A DNA stretch of 64,000 nt from Linepithema humile (Eukaryota > Arthropoda > Insecta > Hymenoptera > Formicidae): assembly GCF_040581485.1 (NCBI RefSeq), contig NC_090128.1:16649431-16713430 (forward strand), read 5' to 3'. This document shows positions 25,152 through 37,080 of this stretch, in pieces. The notes below the pieces were generated by a model, which was not told where the DNA came from, did no database searches, and saw only the letters and a list, made by a program, of their open reading frames with translations. Both the position numbers and the translations under genes were made by a program. Every line of letters starts with the position of its first letter. Position 1 is the stretch's first letter.

Positions 25152-25587
25152 CAGGCACCGCGGAAGTATTTTTTATCTGAGGGGGCAAAATTTATAAAGG
25201 GGATACATAATATATTCATAATAAATATATGTATATATATGTAACTCCATTCAAACACCAAATAATAGGCCACTTAGTGGGTAGTATAAATGTACAAAAA
25301 ATATTTTGTTCTAATTAATTTAATGCGCTTAATTTTCTTCGTTATATAGTGTATTTCAATTGAATGAGTAAATAGTAAAAAAAAAAAGCAATAAAAAGAA
25401 GAAAAAAAGAAAAAAATAACCCATTTTTTCATCTTTGATGTAAATATTTGATACTCAATATTTTTGGTCATAAAATACTTGAAGAAAACAGAAAAATTTC
25501 AGGGGGGCTACGCCCCTCCCCCCCTGAATTATCTCTGGGTGTGCGGTCGCCCCCTCTGCCCCCCCCCCCCCAGTTCCGCGGCGCCTG
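25152..25587. mobile_element. hAT-type MITE, 436 bp, with 8-bp target duplication
   Basis: The termini CAGGCACCGCGGAAGT and its diverged complement at 25,572-25,587 are flanked by CTTGCAGT and TTTGCAGT (7 of 8 identical). The interior holds G- and C-runs and A/T-rich filler; no transposase. Confidence 0.75.
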
Positions 25588-25781
25588 TTTGCAGTACTAC
25601 TAATTAATTTTCAGTCATCGTTTTGTTGTGACATCCATGACATCCTGAAAAAATACATGAAAATTATCAATTTGAAGGCATGTTTGAATTAATTACATAA
25701 TAAAAAAACTAAACATTTTTCATAAAAATTAATATCTTGTAGTAAACAACAATTAAAGCAGTTGCAATTACCATAATGACA

Positions 25782-26005
25782 TCATTCATATGTAGATTGC
25801 CGTAGAGTTTTTTGCTTATTGTGTATCCATGTTTTTATTTGCGGCGATGTTCGGTGAGATAAACATTTGTACTTTTTCTTTATTTCTTGAATTTCTCGTA
25901 AAGACGGTAGCGTTAAATTGCCCATATGTATAGCAAATGCTTGAAGGACTGTTTCTTTTTCTTTTTCTGTCCAGCGCGTCCTCTTGGTTTTGCCATAAGG
26001 AGATG
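25782..26005 (-). CDS. Copy B, final exon: SANT/Myb-like DNA-binding domain
   Basis: Bounded by an acceptor TTCTAG at 26,006-26,011 and ending at TGA (25,782). The exon encodes SPYGKTKRTRWTEKEKE and then a helix-rich segment to SPQIKTWIHNKQK. The conserved Trp, the acidic/basic first helix and the final basic helix resemble SANT/Myb or homeodomain-like folds. Proteins with the same order, zinc finger, tyrosine recombinase, then this domain, are known from animal Crypton-related genes. It probably adds DNA-site recognition to the recombinase. Unlike in copy A, the frame here is intact. Confidence 0.65.
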
Positions 26006-26158
26006 CTAGAAGAAAAACCATATATATTAAAGTAATGTATATACATATTGAAATTGATAGATGATAAATCATAAAAATAGATATAAATTAAACAAATTGA
26101 TAAATAATAATAATGCGCACAACCAAAATATAAATTTTAATCGAAGTAAAATACTTAC

Positions 26159-26239
26159 TGGATCTTTTCCGTTTATTATTTTTCTGTATCTCATTCTCAA
26201 TTATTATGCCATCAATAGATGTATTATGTGAGGGTACGT
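26159..26239 (-). CDS. Copy B, penultimate exon with basic cluster
   Basis: A short exon between acceptor TTTCAG and donor GTAAGTAT on the minus strand. It encodes an acidic stretch followed by NNKRKRS, a plausible nuclear localisation signal. It matches in position the exon at 12,346-12,423 of copy A. Confidence 0.6.
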
Positions 26240-26563
26240 CTGAAATAAATATTTTGTCGCAATTAAAAATGAGTTTCGAATAAACATGCGCAAGGTGAAA
26301 AATTGAACTTGTTACGAATAATATTTTAATAATATTCTAATAGTTTTGAAATCTTCCAGCAAACAATGTATTTAGTAAGCAAGAAATCATTAGCACACAG
26401 TTATTACATGGAATGTTTCTTTTTCGAAATCAAACCGTGCGTAACTAGAAAATTAAATATTGTCATTTTTCGATAATGTGAAAAATATTATGTAACATCT
26501 TTAGTTCTTCTCTAGTATATTTTCAGTTAGGCAAAAATGGAAAATTAGCTCTAATATAATTAC

Positions 26564-28539
26564 TTAAAGATAAATTCTCTTTGTCCATATACATCGTCGA
26601 TGTATTATTGTTGTCGTTATTATTATTATTGTCATCTTCTACTTTTTCATTTTCTTCATCTTCTTCGTGTTCGCTGTCTGATGAAGATTCATTCAAATCT
26701 TGTGCATTACCTTGGACCGCCTCTAAATATTGTGATATTTTAAGAATATCTCTGCTTGCTAAGGGTTGTCTATAATGTTCTCATGTATTTTTTCTGCATG
26801 TCCCATGAATGTAGCCAAATCAGAAACATCGATATCAGAGAGATTTAATTGTATGCAATAAGTTGCCACGTGTTTCCGTAAAATCGTACCGCGTAAACTT
26901 GATGATTCAATTGCATCGCATTCTCGTGCGAATTTGCGCATTAAAATACAAGCTCTAAGATACCTGTATCTATTTTTATTAGAACCACGTAGTCCAAAAA
27001 CATACGGATTTTTTTGTGGCACTTCGGCTTCTTTACGAAATTGTAAAATCGTGTTAATACATTTCAGCAATTCATTCGTCAATAATACAGGCACGGTACG
27101 TCCCAATTTCCCTCTTATGCAGAATCGACTATAATTTTCTGCTATTTTTTTATTCTCTTCTGATAATGATTCATATATGTCGCTATACATGTTTTTATTT
27201 ATTTTTTCATAATGTTTAAAATCTTCGATAAGTATTCGCTCTATTTCTCCTGCCCGTCGTCTATTGAATACATGGATTGAAGTTAGTGTTACCTCTGCTA
27301 AAGAAACCCAATTTTCATAAGAAAAAGACTTTTTTAATGTCATGTAAGTCTCTTTTCTTACTTTTTCCAAATGCTTATACAATTTTTGAATATCTTGTAT
27401 TGACGGGAGATTCATCTTTTTACGTCTTTTGTGCGCTGACTGTGTTTCGATGACAGTTTTATTAACACTTGTTCCAATATCTACGACTAAAAGCTTCAAA
27501 AAATCTTTTACTAATTTCTTTTTCTCTGAAGCATCTGTCTTTATGTATTCTATAATAAGTAGATTTCCCACATGTTTAAGCAATGTAGATAAATTAGCCG
27601 CTACCGCTGGAGTTTTATAAACATTTTCTTCCTTATCGTATCCTGCTACTATATTTATTGCGGAAATACAATCGTCGTACACTCTCGGATGATAGAGTGA
27701 CTTGAAATCTTTAATACTTGTATTTATATTTCTTAATGCTAAAAGGAATCGACCAAGAAGGCGCAATCTTGCGCGTATCATATCGTGCTGGTGTTGTGCT
27801 GTATATTTGATACATAGTTTATTTGCATATAATATTATCAATTCATCATATCGTATAATCCTTGTTACTTCGTCCTCCCTCATTACTGGAAATACTGTTT
27901 TCGCTAATGTTTCACTTGCCAAATGGTGTATTCTGCAAGTTATTCTTCTGCCCATAATCATGATGCACTTATTTTTGCTGAAATCTTTTTTAAGACACTT
28001 TCGAGAATGATGTCGTATAGTTTGTTTTGTAAAAAACCCTTTACATTTTCCACATGCTATAAAGTCTGTAGCAGACTTATTATATTTTTCGTTAGGACGT
28101 CTGCATACGATAAGTTTTCCATTGTTAACTTCTGAGTTTGTGTTAAATTTGAAATTACCATTTTTACGAATAATATCTATTATTTTTCTTCTTTCCGGAT
28201 TGCCTTTAGATAACATGGCAAACTTTTTAACTTCAGGCTCATTGCGGTGTACAATTTCCAAGTGGCGCGAAAGTTGTGTTTGTAATTTCGAACAGAAATA
28301 ACAATAGTTTTGTTTTAGCGCTTTTGTATTAGACTTTTCTACATACATATCTTCATCGTTGCATGCAGATATAATATTTCCTATCGAGACATCTCCACTT
28401 GATACTGAGGCCACAGTTGTATTTAAAACTACTTTCTTTTTCTGTTGTAATTTTTTGTTGTAATCATATTCCAGTGAACGTAGTTCATCTTCAGATGGCA
28501 AATACTCCGATTCACTGCTATTTTTCTTGTCAACGTTAT
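26564..28539 (-). pseudogene. Copy B, main exon: zinc fingers and Crypton-type tyrosine recombinase
   Basis: The exon opens after an acceptor near 28,540 (CTTAG) and is open to 26,759. Numbering from the first Met of the open frame, a C2H2-like finger lies at ~106-124 (CYFCSKLQTQLSRHLEIVH) and a second Cys/His cluster at ~189-208. A basic helical region and the recombinase core (~330-619) follow: first Arg in FNRRRAGEIERIL (~452-464), Lys in IRGKLGRTVPV (~501-511), box II in TILRKHVAT (~578-586), and FMGHAEKIH (~604-612). Immediately after that His a single missing base shifts the frame, so the catalytic Tyr is read out of frame. Downstream sequence keeps homology in the new frame through an acidic Glu/Asp/Asn tail to a donor near 26,563. 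It cleaves and rejoins DNA in Crypton-type transposition if functional. Either a recent pseudogenising mutation or a consensus error. Confidence 0.8.
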
Positions 28540-28728
28540 CTAAGATATAAAAGTATATTAAGTGAATACATACAGCTGGGGATAACATATAGCTGTAATG
28601 TCCTTGATCTGGATGCATCTTATAATAGCAGAAATATAAATATTTGCTTATATTTTTATTGTTGTTTTTTCGAAATTTTTGAAATATGATATTGTAAATA
28701 TATTACAAAAATTTTACAGAAAACTATA

Positions 28729-29065
28729 TACAGGGTGAGTCATCAAATGTTAGCTCCTTAAATAAATCCTAAAATACTTGCTATATGAAAAAATTGTTCC
28801 ACAAAAGTTGTATACCCTATCCGGTATAATATTTTTTTACTCAGCGTTGGATACTTTATCAAAATCCGGAAAGAAATGTTGGGCATTCCATTAAAAAAAT
28901 CGAAGGTGACCTTTGTATCTCTCGATAAAAAGCAAGATAGCAAAAAAATGATTATTGTACTATATGTATTTTTGATACCATGCAACTTTTGTTTGAATAA
29001 GTTTTTCATATAGCAAGTATTTTACGATTTATTTAAGGAGCTAACGTTTGATGATTCATCCTGTA
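28729..29065. mobile_element. Fold-back MITE, ~337 bp
   Basis: The termini TACAGGGTGAGTCATCAAAT are inverted, and the arms include GTTAGCTCCTTAAATAAATC and ATACTTGCTATATGAAAAA. It lies in an intron of copy B. The minus frame at 28,758-29,009 is internal to it and not a gene. Confidence 0.8.
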
Positions 29066-29069
29066 TGTC

Positions 29070-29613
29070 AGTGTCCCATGGGAAGTTGTTGAAACTAATT
29101 AGCTATTATTTTTAAATGCATATAGGAAGCAGGAAAAATATAATACTTTCTAACAGAGAACATTTTGCAGTTTTATCTACATATAAACTAAAGACAATAT
29201 TTTTATCATTAAATAAACGTTTATAAAAAATGCCAAATATCGCTTATTTTAACAATATATATTTTTGAAATGTGCATTGTCAGAATTATAACAAAAATAA
29301 AGTTATAGTTTCTCTTCCGGAAACTATAACTATAACTGTAACTTTTGTTACATAAAATTTTTTATAATTTCCAAAAGCGACTTAATTTTTCTTACAATTC
29401 TAATGGTATGCACTTCGAAAATACACACCATTAAAATTAACAAAATTTGACATTTTTTAAATAAATGTTTATTTAATGATAAAAATATCCGTTTTTAGCT
29501 TGTGTGTAAATAAAACTGCTAAATGTCTTCTATTAGAAGATATTTTACTTTTCTTGATGTCGATATGCATTTTAAAAATGACAATTAATTTCAGCAGCTT
29601 CCCATGAGACACT
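29070..29613. mobile_element. Fold-back element, ~544 bp
   Basis: AGTGTCCCATGGGAAG at the left and CTTCCCATGAGACACT at the right are inverted. Inner matches include TTTATCATTAAATAAACG against its complement near 29,465. It abuts the previous fold-back within 5 bp. Confidence 0.7.
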
Positions 29614-29629
29614 TTGTATTATCCGCGAT

Positions 29630-29796
29630 CAATCATTCGTTCTGCCTTAGATCTAGTGAAGCAAGTTCAAAGAATATGCCTATTCTATTTGCAAGATTTA
29701 TATATATATAAATGGCCCTCATATCAATCTTGTATGTAAATCAGAGTAGACATCCTTCGGACTTACTTTACTAGATCTAGGATGGAACAAGTCATT
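29630..29796. mobile_element. Degenerate fold-back, ~165 bp
   Basis: CCTTAGATCTAGTGAAGCAA is matched in inverted form by TTACTTTACTAGATCTAGGA, with GTTCTG/CATGGAAC-like outer ends. Moderately diverged. Confidence 0.55.
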
Positions 29797-30530
29797 AATC
29801 ATAAATGTATATAACTTTGAACACTATATTAAATTTCAGGCTTAATTAAATTTATTTTTTATTATTTTCCTTATGAAGTCCTATATATTATTTATGATAC
29901 AAATACGTGTAAATATGTGGCAAATATACAAGAAACTGCAAAGAAAATGAAAAACAGGAGTAATAATATTTTTATATCTACGTAAGTATGTTATTCAAAA
30001 CATAACACGTAACAACTGCTTAAAATATAATCAAATTTCAATCAAGATATATCTTTATATTATGCATCGAGATCAAGGTCATGACAGCTGCATTGACATG
30101 TGACATAATCCTTTTATTTAATTTTTTTGTAACGGAGTTGGTCATTATACTATCATTGTATAGAGAAACTAGTCGCACATGTGCATCATATGACAGACAG
30201 AATTTTAAAACTTTTAAAGATATTTTGTTACATTACGTATTAAATGACTTTTATATAAATTATTCGTAAACTTAGTTTCAGAACGGTCACTATGATGGAC
30301 ATTGCATGGGCGATATTAAAATTATTGATGATTATATATGATCATATAAAATTATATATGTTATCAGATCTTTTTATAATCAATTATATATATTTACATC
30401 TGACCATATTATACCATTTTTTCTCGGGTGCAAATTAGTCAATATAATTTATCTAATAAACTAAAAAACTAATATACAAAAGTATCTAATATACAAAAGT
30501 AATTTTAAAAAAGAACATAAATATACATAC

Positions 30531-30761
30531 CATGCAATGCAGGTACTGGGGATGATATTGGAGATAGCACTGAAAGTGGTACTGGATTAATGTTCTCTTT
30601 ATTACACGTTGTACTCGTATTTTCTTTATTGCACGTTATACTCGTATTTTCTTCATTGCATGTTATACTCGTATTTTCTTTATTGCACGTTATACTCGTA
30701 TTTTCTTTATTGCACGTTGTCGTATTTTGAATAATGGTAGGTATGCATACATCTGCTGCAT
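30531..30761 (-). CDS. Copy B, exon with 27-bp coding repeats
   Basis: Bounded on the minus strand by acceptor TTTGACAG and donor GTATGT. A 27-bp unit repeated about five times encodes the nine-residue unit TCNKENTSI with small variations, followed by a Pro/Val-rich segment. The repeats keep frame, which supports translation or recent expansion. No function is recognised. Confidence 0.6.
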
Positions 30762-31859
30762 CTGTCAAATATTGTAAACAGAAATATAATTTATTACTAA
30801 ATCGAAAAACTGTACGAATCAATAAGCATACGAGGAATATTTGGAAAGGAAATCATTTTTAAGAGTTTTAAGAGTTTTTTGACACCAGTAGACAACGACA
30901 GCATTAAATTTCATTAAAGATGATCAGATATAGATCGAAACGTTTGTAAATTTGTAAATTATATTTATATGTATTTTTAATAAGATCATTATTATAACGA
31001 ACAAAATTGTATTGAATTTTGAAGCGCTTCAGATTAAATTATAAACTGTAAATGTAAAATAATCAAGCAAAAACAATTTACGCTTGATATCCTCAAAGAT
31101 TATTACAAACGTATAAACTTGATTAATTGATTGATTAATTGATTAATCAAATGATTAATAAATACACTGAAAAATCTGCGCAGTATTTTAACAGTAACGA
31201 TTGTCAAACGTTTCATTCTTTCTTTACAAACAAACGTATCGTATCTTTCAAATGTTTCTCGTACGGTAATTACAATCGAACAGTTTACATACAATCACTG
31301 AAATTTAATTTCTTCACACAATGATCAAAATTGGTAGATGTGACATCATAAAACATATCTGAAAATAACAATAAAACTTACAAATACGATAGAAATAAAT
31401 ATTACGATTTTATAATATAAAAAATAATACATTCTCCATATATGTATATATGTATAAGATGTTCAATTTTAATTCACATAACTGACTTCTCGGGAATCGG
31501 AATCAATATTTAAAGAAATGTAATTTTATTTAAAAAATTACCTTATCACAGAACTTTTCTACGTCAATCGAAGATATACTACCTACATATCATTATTCCT
31601 TGATTCTCTCGAAATTATACAAATCTTATTTGAAACATCTTTTTATATTTCCAAAGTTTTTTGAGATATTCAGTTGTATTATTTAAAATTAGAAACTCTG
31701 TATACTGTAACTATACTGTAACTATACTGTATACTATACTGTACAGTTACACAAACTACTAAATATTAAGTGTCATACGCAAATTTCAATAATGAATCTG
31801 TTTCATATAAAAAATAAGAGATAAGAGACGGAAGTATTACTTAATGTTAAAAAACTTAC

Positions 31860-31969
31860 CTAAAGTTATTAGAACTTCAGAATTTTCCAAAAAATTATAG
31901 TCATTGCTTTGCGTATTTGCCTCTCCGTTGTTTTCATTCTCATTGACAAAGTTTGTCGTTCTAATAAAG
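31860..31969 (-). CDS. Copy B, small upstream exon
   Basis: Open in one frame between an acceptor TTAGGTAG and a donor GTAAGT on the minus strand. It encodes Asn/Glu-rich sequence and belongs to the low-complexity N-terminal part of copy B. Confidence 0.5.
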
Positions 31970-32125
31970 CTACCTAATATCGACATAAAATTAAAAACTA
32001 TGTAATTACGCAATAATTATTATAAATCAGCAGCAATACAAACTGATATTTTATAGATTACACTATAATCAAAGACTTATGATAAAATAACAATCATGAA
32101 ATTTGCCAATTTTAAAGAAACTCAC

Positions 32126-32233
32126 CTAATCGCATTCGAGTGTCTTCGTTTTCAAACGATTCACAGCCTTCGTTTTGTGCAGCCGTCTCTGTGTATGTAT
32201 TTTCATCGACAGATCCTACCTTTGTATTAATAT
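32126..32233 (-). CDS. Copy B, small upstream exon (duplicated elsewhere)
   Basis: Acceptor TATTAG, donor GTGAGT; encodes an acidic segment including SVDENTYTETAAQNEGC. A second, broken copy with its flanking introns lies at 24,449-24,567. Confidence 0.55.
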
Positions 32234-32326
32234 CTAATATAAAAGTAAAAAACAAGACTACATATTATCAAATGCTTATAGTAAAATAACAGTCATAAAA
32301 AACTTAACAATATTAAAAGATCTTAC

Positions 32327-32473
32327 CTAAATGTATTTGAACGTTTGTTTGAACATCGTTTTCCAGAGATTTAATTAGTTTGTTTTTATTTTCCAAATAA
32401 ATCCTTTCACATATGATGTGTGGTTTTTCATCATTTATGTTTTGCACTATTTCTTTTAAGGTTGTTTTATTAT
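32327..32473 (-). CDS. Copy B, small upstream exon (amplified in the mosaic)
   Basis: Acceptor TTTCACAG, donor GTAAGA; encodes a Lys/Glu-rich segment with HIICERIYLENKNK. Plus-strand copies of the same exon occur at 34,340-34,446 (with the acceptor and upstream intron) and 33,184-33,275 (without it), embedded in repeated DNA. Confidence 0.6.
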
Positions 32474-34446
32474 CTGTGAAAGTAAAATAAGATGAATTTG
32501 TTTTAATGTTTTTAGAACTTTCCAGTTGAATTATGTATTATGTAATGAGTGTATGCAGCAAACACTAACAAACAATAACATAACATCAATGTTATAACTT
32601 TCCACACAATAATATAATAGTTATGTACAAAATATATTATATTTTAGTAACGTTGAGTGAGAAATTATAATATTGTTGTGCTATTGTTTGTTAGTGTTTG
32701 CTGAGTATATGCAACTTATTACAATAACGTAAGAGCCAAAAATGGAAAATATGATCCTTATCATTTCTTGCTAAAACGTTTGCTGAGTATCTACGTCTAT
32801 CACTATATAACGCTTTAGTAGTATCATTTTAACAACGATTGTGTTTGACTTACACACATAATGAATATTATCAAAAAATTTGACTAAAGCGTACAGTTTA
32901 ATGAATTTTTATTCAACTTAATTTTGATAGAGGAGGTTATTAGGATTAAAATAGACTTCTCTCAGACACAGTCACGAGCGTACGCATGCTCGCTCATGCA
33001 TGCACGTACATGTACAAAACACATAGGACATGCACGAAAAGGCACGGATACACATGAGTTCCTTTAATTTAAATGCAAATAACTACGACTGAGATTGAAA
33101 AATACCGGACATATAAATAGGCTGTGTTCCAAAATTCACTGTCAGTACTGAAAATCTACAATATACGTAACGTAAACTGTAGATTATAAAAGAAATAGTG
33201 CAAAACATAAATACTAAAAAACCATACATCATATGTGAAAGGATTTATTTAAAAAATAAAAACGAACTAATGTTAAACTCTTTCTATCTTTCATTTACTC
33301 TTGCACGCAGTCCGGCCAAATCTACAATTGATGTCATAAGCTTTAAGTCGACAAAAACTGACCAATCACAAACGAATGGGTAGAGAATAATCTGTGATAA
33401 TTCGTCAACTTTTTACTGTTTAAGGATTACTATACCTATTGTACATCCGATCTCTTTGTAACAGATTTTATAATTTCGTATAATATCACTGCCGTGTAAC
33501 AAATTATTATTTCTTTTACAGAAAAAAATTAAAATTAAACTTATCCAGAAAAGCGAAATAATCTTAACAATCCCGACAATTAAATAATCTTTTTTTATTT
33601 TCAGACATAAAACTTTCATATTATTGTGACTGCATAAGATGAAGCAGTAAAAATTAACTATTTATTAACTACTTATATGTCCGGTATTTTTCAATCTCAG
33701 TCGTAGTTATTTGCGTTTAAATTTAAGGGAACGTACTCATACGTGTCCGTGTCTGTTCGTGCATGTTCGTATGTGTTCGTACATGAACGTGCGTGCGTGA
33801 GCGAGCATGCGTACGCTGTGTATGAGAGAAATCTATATTAATCTTGATAATCTCCTCTATTACAATTAATCTGAATAAAAATTGATGAAAATGCACGCTG
33901 TAGTCAAATTTTTTAATAATATTTTATTGAATATTATCAAAAAATTTGTTATGTGTGTGAGTCAAACACAATTATTGTTAAAAAAGATATTACTAAAGCG
34001 TTATATAGTGATAGACGTAAATACTCAGCAAATGTTTTAGCAAGAAATGGTAAGGATCATATTTTCCATTTTTGGCTCTTACGTTATTGTAATAAGTTGC
34101 ATATACTCAGCAAACACTAACAAACAATAACATAACATCAATATTATAATTTCCCACTCAACATTACTGCAATATAATATGTTTTGTACGTTACTAATAT
34201 ATTATTGTGTGGAAAGTTATAACATTGATGTTATGTTATTGTTAGTTAGTGTTCGCTGCATGTACTCACTACATAATACATAATTCAACTGGAAAGTTTT
34301 AAAAACATTAAAACAAATTCATCTTATTTTACTTTCACAGATAATAAAACAATCTCAAAAGAAATCTTAAAAGAAATAGTGCAAAACATAACTAATGAAA
34401 AACCATACATAATATGTGAAATGATTTATTTGGAAAGAAAAAACAA
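32365..34446. repeat. Large inverted repeat containing a copy-B exon
   Basis: 32,365-33,120 is inverted as 33,660-34,446. Both arms contain the exon and its intron flank, AACACTAACAAACAATAACA, the AGAAATGG(C/T)AAGGATCATA segment, the run of GTGCATG-like repeats, and TATATGTCCGGTATTTTTCA. The spacer holds a further direct copy of the right-hand unit. Confidence 0.75.
33184..33668 (+). repeat. Direct copy of 34,372-34,852
   Basis: The shared order is: exon fragment of copy B, GCAGTCCGGCCAA, ATGTCATAAGCTTTAAGTCG, the CACTGCCGTGTAACAAATTA segment, and TTAACTATTTATTAACTA. About 90% identical by eye. Confidence 0.7.
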
Positions 34447-34477
34447 ACATATGTTAAATTCCCTCTATCTTCCATTT

Positions 34478-35328
34478 ACTCTTGCATGCAGTCCGGCCAA
34501 GTCTACAATTGATGTCGTAAGCTTTAAGTCGACAAAAATTGACCAATCACAGACGAATGAGTAGAGAATAGTCTGTGATGATTCGTCAATTTCTTACGGT
34601 TTAAGGATTACTATACCTATTGTACATCCGATCTCTTTGTAACAGATTTCATAATTTTGTATATCACTGCCGTGTAACAAATTATTATTTCTTTTACAGA
34701 AAAAGATTTAAATAAAAATTATCCAGAAGAGCGAAATTATCTTAACAATGTCCCGATAATTATTTAATCTCTTTTATTGACAGACATAAAACTTTTATAT
34801 CATTGTGATTGCATAAGATAAACCAGTAAAAATTAACTATTTATTAACTATGGCTGCATTCCGAAATTCACTGCCAGTACTGAAAATCTACAATAAACGT
34901 CACGTAAACTGTATATTATCAGTACTGGCAGTGAATTTCGGAACGCAGCCATAGTTAATAAATAGTTAATTTTTACTGGTTCATCTTATGCAATCACAAT
35001 AATATGAAAGTTTTATGTCTGTAAACAAAAGAGATTAATTAATTATCGGGTCATTGTTAAGATCATTTCGCTTTTCTGGATAATTTTAATTTTATTTTTT
35101 TCTGTAAAAAAAATAATAATTTGTTACACGGCAGTGATATTATACGAAATTATGAAATCTGTTACGAAGAGATCGGACATACAATAGGTATAGTAATCCT
35201 TAAGCTATAAGAAGTTGACGAATCATCACAGATTATTCTCTACTCATTCGTCTGTGATTGGTCAGTTTCTGTCGACTTAAAGCTTACGACATCAATTGTA
35301 GACTTGGCCGGACTGCGTGTAAGAGTAA
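34478..35328. repeat. Palindrome centred on a MITE
   Basis: 34,478-34,851 is inverted as 34,953-35,326. The centre is occupied by the fold-back at 34,852-34,952, so the MITE sits exactly between two mirrored copies of the mosaic unit. Confidence 0.75.
34852..34952. mobile_element. Fold-back MITE, ~101 bp
   Basis: TGGCTGCATTCCGAAATTCA and its complement enclose GCCAGTACTGA inverted arms and a ~35-bp loop. A half copy follows 33,120 (GGCTGTGTTCCAAAATTCAC). Confidence 0.8.
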
Positions 35329-35502
35329 GGGCCACTTTTTCCAACGTCGGTTAACTTTAACCGACTGGTAACTTTTCAGAATAGCCAACTGAAAACTCGA
35401 AACTTGTATATGTATATGTATATACAAGTTTCGAGTTTTAAGTTGGCTATTCTGAAAAGTTACCAGTCGGTTAAAGTTAACCGACGTTGGAAAAAGTGGC
35501 CC
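35329..35502. mobile_element. PIF/Harbinger-type MITE, 174 bp, TAA target duplication
   Basis: The termini GGGCCACTTTTTCCAACG are perfectly inverted and flanked by TAA on both sides (35,326-35,328 and 35,503-35,505). The arms are nearly perfect across about 75 bp. It interrupts the mosaic unit. Confidence 0.85.
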
Positions 35503-35518
35503 TAAATGAAAGACAAAG

Positions 35519-35519
<1 letters not shown>

Positions 35520-35566
<47 letters not shown>
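35520..35566. repeat. (GA)n microsatellite
   Basis: Uninterrupted GA run directly after the Harbinger-type MITE. Confidence 0.95.
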
Positions 35567-35571
<5 letters not shown>

Positions 35572-35639
35572 TGCTCGAAATTTTGAAACATAATTATTAT
35601 TTATGTATTATTTTGTACTCTTGTTTTTTGCATATAATT

Positions 35640-35960
35640 GAATGTACCGTTCCTATGTTATTGACAAATAAACTGCTTAAATGTATTAATATAATTTTAC
35701 AATTTTGTAGAAAAGCCATAGTGCCACAAAAAAACCTGTACGTCTTTGAATTACGTGGTTGTAACAAAAAGATAAAAAGCCTGTATTTTAATTGAGCAAA
35801 TTTGCAAAGGAATACAATGGAAATTAATCAATTTTACGCAGCAAATTTACACGGTTACGGAAACGCGTGGCAACTTATTGTTATTAAATTAGTTTCCACT
35901 GATAACGATGTTGCTGATTTGGTTACATTCATGGGCCATGCAAAAAATACATCGAAAACT
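35640..35960 (+). pseudogene. Copy C, relic of tyrosine recombinase
   Basis: Fragments in two frames match copy B: TVPMLLTNKLLKCINIILQF (near 35,645-35,705), then VPQKNLYVFELRGC, then after a break VADLVTFMGHA. The box II Arg/His segment is deleted or scrambled, and the Tyr region is lost. Closest in sequence to copy B. Non-functional. Confidence 0.75.
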
Positions 35961-35999
35961 TTTCCTCTATCTTATATTGTATTTGCGTAATCTTCCTAG

Positions 36000-37080
36000 T
36001 ATATTAGTATGTGTTGCATAAATAATTACACAAATGCATTATTTTGAGAAAACTGTAGAGATCTCAACACTGAAAATAAAAAAGATTGATTAATGATTGG
36101 AATATTATTAGGCATATATGTTGTGTATATTCTATATATACTTGTTTATTATAAACAATTTAACAATAAAAAAAACACTTGCTTCTAATTATAATGTACT
36201 TTATGACGTACACTTAAGAACTTGTTTCGTGTTATTAAAATAACCATGTTCCTTTAAGTTAACACAAAGAGATACTTATTCAATCTCACTTCTTCGGAAG
36301 AACAAGATTTGGAAGACTTATGGATCCACTTACAAAGCACAACAATATTACTTTCACCTCCTTAAAAGTAAAATAAACAACATATAATACAAATATGTAA
36401 CGCAACAAGATCTCATTCGTACAGCAATCTTACCAGAATAATTGTCATCATCGGCATTCAGTATTTCTTTAGGTTCAGTGAATAATCAGAAAACACAATT
36501 TTGAAAAATACGATCTTATATTGCAGTTGCATAGGCAGCGCAGCAAGTTTTCCAGCACTAATACATGTTGCATAGACACAGAAATGCATTATTTCTAGCA
36601 AAGCTATAAAGATCTCATCACTGAAAAAAAAGAAATTGGTTAATTGCTGAAATACTCTTAAGCATATGTTGCATATACTTTACGTACTCTTGTATTATAA
36701 ATCTTATCACAAAAATGTACTTGCTGGTAATTATAACGTATCTAATTACATACACCTAAAAACTTGCTCCATTTTGCTAAAATCAAGCTCCTTTATGTCA
36801 ACACGAAAGTGTTTACTCAATGTCATTTTATCGAAGGAACAAAATTCAGGGAACTTATAGATATGCTTGATAATAAATCGCCATAATAGAAAACACAGTG
36901 ATATGCGTGAGGTTAGGATATCTGACATGTAGTATACAATATAGAGAAACGCAATGTAAAATATCTTTATTATTTATATAAATATGTATTTCTGTTTTTC
37001 GTGTGCTATTCCGTCTGTAAACAATTAATAATTCTGTATCTTCTTGCAAGTAAAACTTCATGTATGTCACGACGTTGTGA
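36000..37080. repeat. Further copies of the 20-25 kb A/T-rich repeat family
   Basis: TTGCTTCTAATTATAATGTA with GAACAAGATTTGGAAGACTT lies near 36,178-36,320, and a second unit near 36,720-36,860. TATGTTGCATA-type segments match 21,700-22,300. No gene. Confidence 0.65.

Noticed and set aside
26581..26775. Ser/Leu-rich 64-aa plus-strand frame
   Set aside because: Antisense of the acidic tail of copy B; its Ser runs are the complement of Asp/Glu/Asn codons.
30590..30725. CRISPR-like array
   Set aside because: The 27-bp units are contiguous without spacers, lie in an exon and encode a peptide repeat.
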